64,000 bases of DNA from Clavibacter michiganensis (GTDB taxonomy: Bacteria > Actinomycetota > Actinomycetes > Actinomycetales > Microbacteriaceae): the NCBI RefSeq assembly GCF_002151125.1, contig NZ_MDJZ01000016.1, forward strand, positions 124,001 to 188,000, given 5' to 3'. The translations under genes and the position numbers were made by a program. Shown here in pieces: positions 25,154 through 33,057 of the stretch (its first letter is position 1; every line of letters begins with the position of its first letter). Under the pieces are notes generated by a model. That model did no database searches and was not told the origin of the DNA. It worked only from the letters and a program-made list of their open reading frames with translations.

Positions 25154-26146
25154 TCAGGCGGCCCGGGCGGCGGGCTCGCGGCGATCCGCACCCGGACTGG
25201 GGTGGTCCGCGACGGATCCGCCGCCCGGGACCGACGGCGCCGCGGCCCGCCGCCGACCCTCCGTCGCGAGCACCGCCGCCACGCCCGCCCCGCACAGCGC
25301 GAACCCCAGGAGCGTCACGAGCGTGATCCGCTCCCCGAGCAGGAGCGCGCCCGCCGCCGCGGTCGTCGGCGCGACGAGGAACAGGAGCGCGTTGAGCGCC
25401 GTGATCCCGACCCGCTCGAGCAGCCACCAGTACAGCCCGTACGCGGCGAGGGTCGGCACGAGCGCGGCGAGCGCCGTGGTGATCCAGAACGCCGGATCCG
25501 CGGGCGGCACCAGCGTCCCCGTCGCGATCGCGGCGACCAGCAGCGCGGCCGCGGTGACGACGACGTGCACGGTCAGCGTCACGAGCACCGGGGGCCGCCC
25601 GGACGACCGCCGCTCGAGGAAGGTCCCCGCCACCAGGCAGGCCATGGCGGCCGCGGGCAGCAGGTAGGCGACCGGATCCGCATCCGCCGCCCCCGCCTGC
25701 GACCGCACCACGAGCACGACGCCGACGGCGCCGAGCGCGAGGCCGGCCCACTGCGCGCCCCGCACGCGGAGCCCGAGCAGCGGGCCGACGAGCGTCGCGA
25801 CCACGAGCGGCTGCACCGCGTCGATGAGCGCCGTCGTGCCGGTCGCGATCCCCGCGCCGATCGCCGCGTAGACGAACGCGCAGTAGCCGAGCTGCGCGAA
25901 CGCGCCGATGAGGGCCTGCCGGCCGAGCATCCGCGGCGCGATCCCGCGTGCCGCGCCGGTCACGACGACCAGCGCCACGAGCGCCACGGCGAGCGGCGCG
26001 AACCGCCACACCAGCAGCGTCGTCGCGGGCACCTCGACCGTGCCGATCGCCGCGATGAGGAAGCCGGAGCTCCACGCGAGCACGAACCCGGCGGCGGCCA
26101 CGACGGTCACCAGTGGTCGAGGTATACCGATCTGTCTACTTGTCAT
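25154..26146 (-). CDS. EamA/DMT family transporter
   Basis: A 330-residue membrane protein with ten hydrophobic segments in two EamA repeats (first FVLAWSSGFLIAAIGTVEVPATTLLVWRF, second with PTLAAYGLYWWLLERVGITALNALLFLVAP). Family members export amino acids, nucleosides or drugs. The gene is divergent from a TetR gene (26180). Its own first codons carry a copy of the TetR-type operator, and its -10 TATAGT (26154-26159, minus) overlaps the second copy, so it is probably the regulator's target. Confidence 0.9.
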   Translation of the reverse strand: MTSRQIGIPRPLVTVVAAAGFVLAWSSGFLIAAIGTVEVPATTLLVWRFAPLAVALVALVVVTGAARGIAPRMLGRQALIGAFAQLGYCAFVYAAIGAGIATGTTALIDAVQPLVVATLVGPLLGLRVRGAQWAGLALGAVGVVLVVRSQAGAADADPVAYLLPAAAMACLVAGTFLERRSSGRPPVLVTLTVHVVVTAAALLVAAIATGTLVPPADPAFWITTALAALVPTLAAYGLYWWLLERVGITALNALLFLVAPTTAAAGALLLGERITLVTLLGFALCGAGVAAVLATEGRRRAAAPSVPGGGSVADHPSPGADRREPAARAA

Positions 26147-26171
26147 GGGCTCGACTATACAGAACGGTATA
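26123..26171. promoter_or_regulatory. paired TetR operator sites between the EamA and TetR genes
   Basis: Site 2 (26156-26171) reads TATACAGAACGGTATA, an inverted repeat TATAC-N6-GTATA. Site 1 (26123-26138) reads TATACCGATCTGTCTA and matches the other strand of site 2 at 14 of 16 positions. Site 1 lies within the first codons of the EamA gene; site 2 covers the -10 boxes of both divergent genes. Confidence 0.65.
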
Positions 26172-26179
26172 TTCGTCGT

Positions 26180-26794
26180 GTGAACACCGCCGTCCCCGAC
26201 CTCGCCCCCCTCACCCCCGGGGCCCGCCGCGTGCTCGACGCCGCGTCCGAGCTCTTCTACGCGCGGGGGATCCACGTGGTCGGCGTCGACGCGATCGCCG
26301 CGGCCGCCGGCGTCACCAAGAAGACGATCTACGACCGCTTCGGCTCCAAGGAGCAGCTGGTGGTCGCGTACCTCCAGCACCGCGACGCGCGCTGGCGCGA
26401 GCACCTCGCGGAGCGGCTCGCGCGCACGCCCGAGCCCGGGATCGAACGGGTGCTGGCCGTGTTCGACGCGGCCGTGACGTGGGCGGACGCGAACACGCCC
26501 AAGGGCTGCAGCGCCATCAACGCGCGCGCCGAGCTCGGCGCGGGGGACCTCGGCGACGAGGACGACGGGCACGACGTGCTGCCCGAGGTCATGCGGCAGA
26601 AGGCGTGGCTGCACGAGCTGATCCGCGACCTCTGCCGGGAGGCCGGTGCGCCGGATCCGGCCGCCCTGGCCCGCACCCTGATGCTCCTCTACGAGGGCGG
26701 CCTCGTGACGCTCGGCATGGGCACCTTCGCCCGCCCGATGGCGGTCGCGCGCGATGCGGCCCGCGCGATCCTCGGGGCGTCGCTGCCGGCGTGA
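26180..26794 (+). CDS. TetR family regulator of the EamA exporter
   Basis: A 204-residue regulator. The N-terminal TetR HTH reads ARRVLDAASELFYARGIHVVGVDAIAAAAGVTKKTIYDRFGSKEQL, followed by an all-helical ligand domain containing PKGCSAINARAE. The GTG at 26180 lies 6 bases after TATATT (26168-26173), so the message is probably leaderless. It likely represses both itself and the divergent exporter via the TATAC-N6-GTATA sites; the ligand is probably an exported compound. Confidence 0.9.
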   Translation: MNTAVPDLAPLTPGARRVLDAASELFYARGIHVVGVDAIAAAAGVTKKTIYDRFGSKEQLVVAYLQHRDARWREHLAERLARTPEPGIERVLAVFDAAVTWADANTPKGCSAINARAELGAGDLGDEDDGHDVLPEVMRQKAWLHELIRDLCREAGAPDPAALARTLMLLYEGGLVTLGMGTFARPMAVARDAARAILGASLPA

Positions 26795-26819
26795 TGCCTC
26801 CGCGGCCGTGACCCGCGCC

Positions 26820-27305
26820 CTAGGCGTCGGCCGCGTCGTACAGCAGCCACTGCGCGGGCGCCCCGCTCTCGTGCGGCGTCGGCTGGCGGTGGAGGAAGAC
26901 CTCGCGACCGCTGTGCGGGATCACGTCGACCGCGTCGGCGGGCGAGGCGCCCGGCGGCCAGGCGGGGAAGTCGGCCATGCCGCCCGTGACGAACGGCAGG
27001 GTGGATCCGTCGCGCATCCGCACGACGAACATCAGGTACCCCATCCCCGACTCGCCCGCCTCGTGGACCCGCTCGGTCAGCTCCGCGGGCAGCCGCACGG
27101 GGCTGTCCTCGATGCGCGCGACGTCCTCGACCTCGAAGGCGCCCGTCACGCGGAAGCCCGCACGCGCGACGGCGGCGCGCTCGCCCACGAGGACGCGGTC
27201 GCGGACGTGCCCCGACCGGAGCGTCACGCGGCACGGCGCGAGCAGGCCGCCCTGCGTCCGCGGCACCCGGGCGAGCTGGTCGGCGAGCTCCGGGGTCAGC
27301 TGCAT
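26820..27305 (-). CDS. conserved-looking hypothetical cytoplasmic protein
   Basis: A 161-residue protein with no signal or membrane segment. It has a beta-rich appearance (CRVTLRSGHVRDRVLVGERAAV, GYLMFVVRMRDGSTLPFVTGG). I recognise no family. Minus-strand TAGCGT (27312-27317) lies 6 bases before the ATG, supporting expression. Codon use is like its neighbours. Confidence 0.65.
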   Translation of the reverse strand: MQLTPELADQLARVPRTQGGLLAPCRVTLRSGHVRDRVLVGERAAVARAGFRVTGAFEVEDVARIEDSPVRLPAELTERVHEAGESGMGYLMFVVRMRDGSTLPFVTGGMADFPAWPPGASPADAVDVIPHSGREVFLHRQPTPHESGAPAQWLLYDAADA

Positions 27306-27447
27306 GCCGTCACGCTATCGGCGGATCCGCGCGGCGTCCTGTCGCCGGATCCGGACGACGCCGCCCGACCGGCCTAGCGTCGAGACCACGAGCCGCGCGC
27401 GCACCCGACGCCCGGCCGCCATCCGTCCGATCCGCAGGAGGAGAACC

Positions 27448-28116
27448 ATGACCACCATCGCCATCGTGGGGGCCGGCGCCGGCCTCGGCGCCGCCGTCGC
27501 CCGCCGCTTCGGAGCCGAGGGCTTCGCCGTCGCGCTCATCGCCCGCAACCAGGAGCGCGTCGACGACCTCGCGCGCACCCTCTCCGACGAGGGGATCACC
27601 GCCCGCGGCTACGTCGCGAACGTCCGCGACCACGTGGCGCTCGCTTCCGCGCTCGACCAGGCCGCGCAGGACCTCGGGCCGATCGAGGTGCTCCAGTACA
27701 GCCCGCTGCCGCAGAAGGACTTCCTGCGACCGGTGCTCGAGACGACGCCCGGCGACCTCGTCGGCGCCTTCGAGTTCTCCATCCAGGCGCCCGTCGCCGC
27801 CGTGCACCAGGTGCTGCAGGGGATGCGCGTGCTCGGCCGCGGGACGGTCCTGTTCGTCAACGGCGGCACCGCGGTGCAGCCGCTGCCGAAGTTCGCCGGC
27901 ACCTCGATCGGCTTCGCGGGCGAGACCGCCTACGGCCAGATGATCCACGAGGCGCTCGCGGGCGACGGGATCCACGTCGGCCAGCTGATCATCCCCGGCG
28001 CCATCACGCAGGGCCACCCGAAGAAGGACCCGCAGGTGCTCGCCGACGCCCTCTGGGAGATGCACGTCGAGCGCGGGGAGTTCCGCCGCTTCGCGACCAC
28101 CATGGACGACGAGTAG
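27448..28116 (+). CDS. SDR-fold protein without the usual catalytic Lys
   Basis: A 222-residue protein with the dinucleotide loop VGAGAGLGAAVARRF (residues 7-21) and a Rossmann fold. The classical NNAG motif is replaced by QYSP (82-85), and the active-site YxxxK reads Tyr162-G-Q-M-Ile166, so the Lys is missing. It may bind NAD(P) without standard oxidoreductase chemistry. AGGAGGAG precedes the ATG, and TAGCGT (27375-27380) gives a 67-base leader. No neighbour indicates a pathway. Confidence 0.82.
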   Translation: MTTIAIVGAGAGLGAAVARRFGAEGFAVALIARNQERVDDLARTLSDEGITARGYVANVRDHVALASALDQAAQDLGPIEVLQYSPLPQKDFLRPVLETTPGDLVGAFEFSIQAPVAAVHQVLQGMRVLGRGTVLFVNGGTAVQPLPKFAGTSIGFAGETAYGQMIHEALAGDGIHVGQLIIPGAITQGHPKKDPQVLADALWEMHVERGEFRRFATTMDDE

Positions 28117-28189
28117 GGATCGGATCGGTCGCGCGGGACGCCCCGACGGGGGCTTCCGCACGGCGGCCTCCCGCTGGCACGCTCGCCAG

Positions 28190-28246
28190 ATGGACGCCAC
28201 CGGACCCCTCCTGACCTGGGCCCTCGCTGCCGAGAGGGGATCATGA
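28190..28246 (+). CDS. 18-residue leader ORF coupled to the GyrI-like gene
   Basis: ATG 28190 lies 6 bases after CACGCT (28178-28183), encodes MDATGPLLTWALAAERGS and ends at TGA 28244-28246, overlapping the ATG (28243) of the next gene as ATGA. It carries the GAGAGGGG ribosome site of that gene. Same layout as the mini-ORFs at 1888 and 5566. Confidence 0.4.
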   Translation: MDATGPLLTWALAAERGS

Positions 28247-28686
28247 CGGAGGTGGCCAGGACGCACGAGCTCGGCCGGATCGACGTCGTCGTCCTCGAGG
28301 ACGCCCCCGCCCTGAGCCGCGACGTGCCGCTCGACATCCCGACCATCCAGGCCGCCTGGCCGGCGTTCGAGGCCGCCTTCGACTCGCTCCGCGGGCGCAG
28401 GATGATGGGCCTCGTGCAGGCCGCGGACGGGGTGTACCGCATGGCGTCGGTGCGGCTGGAGCGCGACGGCGCGACCCCGGCAGACATGGACGAGACGGTC
28501 GTCCCGGGCGGCGCCTACCTCCGGCTGCGCCTGCGGGGCGAGGCGCCCGGCGTCTACGAGCTCATCGAGCCGGCGTTCGAGGTGCTGTTCGGCCTCGCCG
28601 ACCACGATCCGGACCGGCCGCACATCGAGCACTACCGCCGTGCGGGCGAGATCGACTGTCTCGTGCCGATCCGCTCGGCGATGTAG
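28243..28686 (+). CDS. GyrI-like effector-binding domain protein
   Basis: A 147-residue cytoplasmic protein resembling stand-alone GyrI-like small-molecule-binding proteins (the domain also found in AraC/MerR effector modules): DIPTIQAAWPAFEAAFDSLRGRRMMGL, GGAYLRLRLRGEAPGVYELIEPAFEVLF and a closing IEHYRRAGEIDCLVPI with the conserved Glu of the binding pocket. It could bind a hydrophobic or drug-like ligand; no HTH is present. Confidence 0.72.
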   Translation: MTEVARTHELGRIDVVVLEDAPALSRDVPLDIPTIQAAWPAFEAAFDSLRGRRMMGLVQAADGVYRMASVRLERDGATPADMDETVVPGGAYLRLRLRGEAPGVYELIEPAFEVLFGLADHDPDRPHIEHYRRAGEIDCLVPIRSAM

Positions 28687-28767
28687 GCGGCGGCTGCCGG
28701 CTGCCGGCTGCCGGTACGAGGATCCGAGGTCCGGACGCCGCGACGCCCGGACGCAGAGACGCCGAGA

Positions 28768-28812
28768 CGACGAGAGCGGCGCGCGACCGGTGGTCGCACG
28801 CCGCTCTCGTCG
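28768..28812. terminator. bidirectional hairpin, 21-bp stem
   Basis: Arms 28768-28788 and 28792-28812 pair at 20 of 21 positions around a 3-base loop. The hairpin lies between the GyrI-like gene and the convergent cutinase-like gene. Just upstream is a threefold tandem CTGCCGG (28694-28714). Confidence 0.8.
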
Positions 28813-28834
28813 GGCCCGGGGGCCGGGGCCGGAT

Positions 28835-29743
28835 CTACCGGGGGCAGGAGCTGGCGGACTCGCTGATGGCGGCCGACGTCGGCGGGGCCGGGCACACGTA
28901 CTTCCTGTACGCGCTGTTGCCGTCGAGGTAGACCTTCAGGAAGTTCGTCACCGCGTCCCGGACCGTGCCGTTCGTCGTGGCGCGTGCCGCGAGGTGGTCC
29001 GCGCCGCGGAGCTCCAGGTACTGCTTCGGGGTGGAGGCGGGGATGGAGTCGTAGGCGGGCTTGCCCATGGACGCCGCCGGGGCGGTCGTGTCGGCCTGGC
29101 CGGTGATCACGAGCGTCGGGGTGGTGATGCCGGGGTACGTGGGCGACTCGGTGGGCTTGTACGGGTCGGTCGTGCCGGCCGGGAAGTCGTAGGGCATGAG
29201 GGCGACCGCGGCCTTGAGGCCGTGCTGCTCCACGGCGGCCTGGAGCGCGCCGCCCCCGCCGAGCGAGTAGCCGACCACGCCGATGTCCGCCGGGTCGACC
29301 TGGTCCTTGACCGAGCTGGCGGTGGCGAGGTACTTCGCCGCGGCGAGCATCTCGTAGGAGCGCTGGTTCGGGAGGTCGTACTTGCCGAGGGTGTCCATGT
29401 TCAGCACGATGAAGCCCTCGCCGGCGAGGTCCTGGGCGAGCCAGGCGAGGTCGGACTGGTCGCCCTTGAGGCCCGGGGCGACGACGATCGCGCCGAGCGT
29501 CTTCCTGCCGGTGCCCTGCGGGGCGTAGAGGGTGGCGGCGCCGAAGCCGGTGCCGTCCGTGGCGGGGATCGTCTGCTGGCTGACGGGATACGCCGCGTGG
29601 TGGTGGGCGGACGCGTGGTCCGCGGTGGCGGCATGGTCGGGGGTGGCGGCCTGCGCGGCGGTGGGGACGCCGAGGAGAGCGAGCGTCGCGAGCGCGGCGA
29701 CGGCCGCGGGTCGGGTGCGGGAGGCGGAGCGGGTGACGGACAT
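28835..29743 (-). CDS. secreted cutinase/polyester-hydrolase-like enzyme
   Basis: A 302-residue exported alpha/beta hydrolase. The signal peptide ends near TAAQA (residues 28-32), followed by a His-rich stretch. The mature part follows the actinobacterial cutinase/triacylglycerol lipase pattern: GAIVVAPGLKGDQSDLAWLAQDLAGEGFIVL, nucleophile Ser160 in GYSLGGGG, Asp218 in ITGQADTTAP and His250 in GADHLA. Cys284 and Cys300 match the C-terminal disulfide of that family, which includes PET-degrading enzymes. Plant cutin or suberin is the likely natural substrate. Dienelactone-hydrolase-family lipase is the alternative label. Confidence 0.82.
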   Translation of the reverse strand: MSVTRSASRTRPAAVAALATLALLGVPTAAQAATPDHAATADHASAHHHAAYPVSQQTIPATDGTGFGAATLYAPQGTGRKTLGAIVVAPGLKGDQSDLAWLAQDLAGEGFIVLNMDTLGKYDLPNQRSYEMLAAAKYLATASSVKDQVDPADIGVVGYSLGGGGALQAAVEQHGLKAAVALMPYDFPAGTTDPYKPTESPTYPGITTPTLVITGQADTTAPAASMGKPAYDSIPASTPKQYLELRGADHLAARATTNGTVRDAVTNFLKVYLDGNSAYRKYVCPAPPTSAAISESASSCPR

Positions 29744-29946
29744 GGTCGTGTCATCTCTCTGTGGTGGGCGGTGATCGGCGTCTCGGCGGGAGGACCCTCG
29801 CCGGACCGCGATGACCATAGGCACGGGGATCCGGGGAAGCCGCCCGCCCCTCCCCAGGAGCCGCCGCCCGTGGAGAGACGGAGCGCGGGATCCGCGGAGG
29901 TGCATGGCGGTGGGCCCGGCGCGCGCACCTGCCCGGACGCACGGAA

Positions 29947-29983
29947 GGGGAGGGGGAGCGACCCGGATGCGCTCCTCCTCCCC
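29947..29983 (-). terminator. hairpin after the YceI gene
   Basis: Arms 29947-29960 and 29970-29983 pair at 13 of 14 positions around a 9-base loop, 35 bases past the YceI stop. The rest of the gap 29744-30017 holds the upstream region of the cutinase-like gene and no other recognisable feature. Confidence 0.6.
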
Positions 29984-30017
29984 TCCAGTCGGGGCGGCCC
30001 CGAGGGCCGGTCCGCGA

Positions 30018-30710
30018 CTACCCCGCGGGCGTGGCCTTCACGAGGAACTCGACCGTGCCCTTGTCCTCGACGCTCACGAAGCCGAGGCTCGGGGCCTCGA
30101 CGCCGTAGTCGGAGAAGGTGACGGGGATGGATCCGCTCACCTGCACGCCGTCCGCGGTGAGCGCGGCCTGCAGCGGGACGGTCACGGTCTGCGTGACGCC
30201 GTGCATGGTGAGCTCGCCGGTCGCGTCGACCGTGGCGACCTCGCCGCTCGCGGGCACGGCCGCGTCGACCGGCTGCGTGAGCGTGAAGGTGGCGTCGGGG
30301 TACTTCGAGACCTCCATGGCGGTGCCGCGGAAGTAGTCGTCGCGCGGCGGCTGGTCGGTGGCGATGGTGCCGACGTCGACCGTGACGGTCGCGGCCTGCA
30401 GCGTGGATCCGTCGACGGTGATGGTGCCGGACACGTCCTCGGTCTTGCCGACGACGGTCACGTCGGTGCCGTTGAGCACCTCGGCCACGCGGTAGCCCGC
30501 GGTGCTGCCGGCGCCGATCTGCCAGTCGCCGGAGAGGTTGCTCGTGTCGAGCGTGGAGTCGGCGGGGGCGGCCGAGACGGAGGGGGCGGCCGCGGGGGCG
30601 CCGACGATCACGTCGCGGTAGAAGGCGGGGCCGAACGCGGCGGCGCTGACACCGAGCACGACCACCACGGCCGCGCTCGTGCCGAGGATGATCTTGTTCT
30701 TCTTCTGCAT
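30018..30710 (-). CDS. YceI family protein, membrane-anchored
   Basis: A 230-residue protein with an uncleaved or late-cleaved N-terminal hydrophobic segment (KIILGTSAAVVVVLGVSAAAFGPAFY) and then a YceI lipocalin-like beta-barrel: SGDWQIGAGSTAGYRVAEVLNGTDVTVVGKT, ATVTVDVGTIATD, YPDATFTLTQP and a central LTMHGVTQTVTVPL. The family binds isoprenoid or other lipophilic molecules in a periplasmic or extracellular setting. CAGGAG precedes the ATG. It has no obvious partner. Confidence 0.92.
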   Translation of the reverse strand: MQKKNKIILGTSAAVVVVLGVSAAAFGPAFYRDVIVGAPAAAPSVSAAPADSTLDTSNLSGDWQIGAGSTAGYRVAEVLNGTDVTVVGKTEDVSGTITVDGSTLQAATVTVDVGTIATDQPPRDDYFRGTAMEVSKYPDATFTLTQPVDAAVPASGEVATVDATGELTMHGVTQTVTVPLQAALTADGVQVSGSIPVTFSDYGVEAPSLGFVSVEDKGTVEFLVKATPAG

Positions 30711-30823
30711 GGGGGTCTCCTGATCCGGATGGTGCTTGTCTGTCCGTCGCGGGAAGGTGCGCCGACATGGAGGACGACGGAGCAGCCGCGGAGAACGTTC
30801 ACGCGCTCAGGGGTCTGCCAGGT

Positions 30824-31816
30824 TCAGCGGCTGGATCCCGGTGCCACGAGGTCCACGCGGCCGGCCTCCCGAGCCACCGCGGAGAACGCCGCCACGAGCT
30901 CCGGCGGCTCCACGACGACGAGCGGCCGGTCGAGGAGCAGGAGCCACCGGGCCATGGACGCGTGGCTGTCCGCACCCGCCGCCACGATGCAGGATCCGTC
31001 GCCGTCCGAGGTGACGGTGCCCCAGGCCGGAGCCACCCACCGCGCCACCTCGGTCGCCGGCGCCTGCACGCGCACCGTGCCCGTCACCCGCCGGATCGTG
31101 GACCGGATGCCGTCGGCGACGAACGCGTCGAGGTCCTCGGCGGGATCCGGGCGGGGCCTGCTCGACACGTCGGTCCGCAGGACGTCGCCCATGCGGTCGA
31201 CGCGCAGCGTGCGCCAGCCCTGCGAGTCGACGGCGTACGCCAGGAGGTACCAGCGGTCGAGGGTCCGGACGAGATGGCGGGGCTCGAGGCGCATCGGTCC
31301 GCGGCGCCCGTCGTCGCGCTCGTAGTCGCAGGTCAGCTGTCGCCGGCTCCGGCATGCCCGGGCGATCTCCGCGAGGGTCGCCGGCGCGGCGGATCCCGCC
31401 GACGCGCGCACCGGCTGCCCGAGGTCGACCTCCCCGGAGTGCCGCTCCACCGCCGTCACCGCCGCGCGCGCCCGCTCGGGGAGCACCCGCGTGACCTTCT
31501 CCAGCGCGGCCCGTGCGTCCGCCCGCTCCTCCGGTCCCGCCTCCGCGACGGCACGACGGAGCGCGAGGTGGATGGCGATGGCCTCCCGCGGATCCAGCAG
31601 CAGCGGCGGCAGCACCGCCCCGGCCTCCAGCCCGTACCCGCCGTCCGTGCCGGTGGCGCTGGTGACGGGGTAGCCGAGCGCGCGGAGGCGGCCGACGTCG
31701 CGACGGATCGTGCGGTCCGTGACGTCGAGCTCGGCCGCGAGCTGCTCCGCGTTCCACGGACGGCGGCGCTGGAGCAGGCCGAGGAGCAGGAGGAGCCGTT
31801 CCGACGTGTCGCGCAT
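30824..31816 (-). CDS. WYL-domain transcriptional regulator (YafY type)
   Basis: A 330-residue regulator. An N-terminal DeoR-like winged helix (ERLLLLLGLLQRRRPWNAEQLAAELDVTDRTIRRDVGRLRALGYPV) is followed by a WYL domain whose motif appears as DRWYLLAYAVDSQGWRTLRVDRM, and a C-terminal WCX part. WYL regulators sense small ligands or nucleic acid. It is divergent from the MDR-type reductase at 31916, a classic regulator-target pair. Confidence 0.92.
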   Translation of the reverse strand: MRDTSERLLLLLGLLQRRRPWNAEQLAAELDVTDRTIRRDVGRLRALGYPVTSATGTDGGYGLEAGAVLPPLLLDPREAIAIHLALRRAVAEAGPEERADARAALEKVTRVLPERARAAVTAVERHSGEVDLGQPVRASAGSAAPATLAEIARACRSRRQLTCDYERDDGRRGPMRLEPRHLVRTLDRWYLLAYAVDSQGWRTLRVDRMGDVLRTDVSSRPRPDPAEDLDAFVADGIRSTIRRVTGTVRVQAPATEVARWVAPAWGTVTSDGDGSCIVAAGADSHASMARWLLLLDRPLVVVEPPELVAAFSAVAREAGRVDLVAPGSSR

Positions 31817-31915
31817 GGCCTCACCCTCGGTCGCCTCCCGGACGGACGCTGTCCGGATCGGTCCCTAGCTTCGCAGCGACCCGGCGGAACGCCCGCCGCG
31901 ACGAGGAGGACCCCC

Positions 31916-32953
31916 ATGACCGAGACGACCCCCACCCGCACGACCGCCCAGGTCGTGCTCGCGCATCACCGGGACGGCGTGCGGGACGCGCCCTCCGCGT
32001 CGCTGGCCGTCCGCGCGGTGGCCGTCCCGCCGCTCGCGGACGGCGAGATCCGCGTGCGCAACGACTCCATGCAGCTGACGGCGGTGATGGCCGACCTCAT
32101 GCGGGCGGACCCTGGGCTGCCGATGCCGCCCTACGCGCTCGAGGAGCCGCTGTGGGGCGGCGCCGTCGGGACGGTCGTCGAGTCGCGGGCGGAGATGCCG
32201 GTCGGCACGGTCGTGACGCACATGAGCGGCTGGCGCGAGGAGGTCGTCGGCATCGCGTCCGCCTTCCGGCCCGTGGACGTCGATCGGCTCCCGAGCGCCG
32301 AGCACGTGCTCAACCAGGGCGTCACGGCGTACCACGGCATGGTCGACGTCGCCCGCGTCGGTCCGGGCGACGTCGTCTTCGTCACCGGAGCCGCGGGCGG
32401 CGTCGGGTCGCTCGCCGGGCAGATCGCCCGGGCGCGCGGGGCGGGGGCCGTGATCGGATCCACCGGGAGCGCCGAGAAGGCCGCCTACCTCGTCGACGAG
32501 CTCGGGTTCGACGCGGCGATCGTGCACCGGGACGAGGACGTCCTCGAGCGGCTCCGCGAGCTCGCGCCGGACGGCATCGACGTGCTCTTCGACACCGTCG
32601 CCGGCCCGCAGCTCGAGGCCGCCGTGCAGGCGGCCGCCCACGGTGCCCGCTTCGCGCTCTGCGGGGCGCTCGCGGGACAGGTCGACGGCGGGGACGGCGG
32701 CCACCCGCGGCTCGACGTGATGACGGCGATCGTCAAGGAGCTCGAGATCCGGCCCTTCTCCACGATGCACACGCCCGCGCAGGTGCGCGCGTGGGAGGAG
32801 CACTACGCGGCGTGGCTGTGGGAGGGGCGGCTCGTGTTCCCCCGCACGATCGTCGAGGGCGGGCTGGCCGCGGCGCCCGGCGCGCTCGACGGGCTCCTGC
32901 GCGGGGAGCACCGCGGGAACGTCATCGTGCGGATCCCGGGTCGCCAGCCGTAG
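31916..32953 (+). CDS. MDR-family NADP-dependent oxidoreductase (quinone reductase-like)
   Basis: A 345-residue zinc-free medium-chain reductase. N-terminal GroES-like part (VRNDSMQLTAVMADLMR), then a Rossmann fold with VFVTGAAGGVGSLAGQIARARGA and the Tyr of the VTAYHGMVDVARVGPGD segment, close to the leukotriene-B4-dehydrogenase/curcumin-reductase group. It reduces alkenals, enones or quinones with NADPH. AGGAGG precedes the ATG; TAGCTT (31866-31871) is a likely -10. Probably regulated by the divergent WYL protein. Confidence 0.9.
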   Translation: MTETTPTRTTAQVVLAHHRDGVRDAPSASLAVRAVAVPPLADGEIRVRNDSMQLTAVMADLMRADPGLPMPPYALEEPLWGGAVGTVVESRAEMPVGTVVTHMSGWREEVVGIASAFRPVDVDRLPSAEHVLNQGVTAYHGMVDVARVGPGDVVFVTGAAGGVGSLAGQIARARGAGAVIGSTGSAEKAAYLVDELGFDAAIVHRDEDVLERLRELAPDGIDVLFDTVAGPQLEAAVQAAAHGARFALCGALAGQVDGGDGGHPRLDVMTAIVKELEIRPFSTMHTPAQVRAWEEHYAAWLWEGRLVFPRTIVEGGLAAAPGALDGLLRGEHRGNVIVRIPGRQP

Positions 32954-33012
32954 GGCAGCAGGGGCGGGCGCGGGTCGCCGACGGGATCCCCTGAGAAGAT
33001 TCCCCTGAGCGG

Positions 33013-33040
33013 TGAACCTTCCGGCCGTCCATCTCGTCGT
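33013..33040 (+). promoter_or_regulatory. candidate autoregulated ECF sigma promoter
   Basis: TGAACC (33013-33018) and CGTCGT (33035-33040), 16 bases apart, lie just upstream of the ECF sigma gene. The pair resembles the TGAACC/CGT promoters used by the mycobacterial SigL group, which often autoregulate. Confidence 0.45.
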
Positions 33041-33057
33041 GGGAGGAGGAGGCACGG

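Noticed and set aside
28694-28714. Threefold tandem CTGCCGG as a possible CRISPR or VNTR
   Set aside because: Only three 7-base units with no spacers; too short to call more than a simple repeat.
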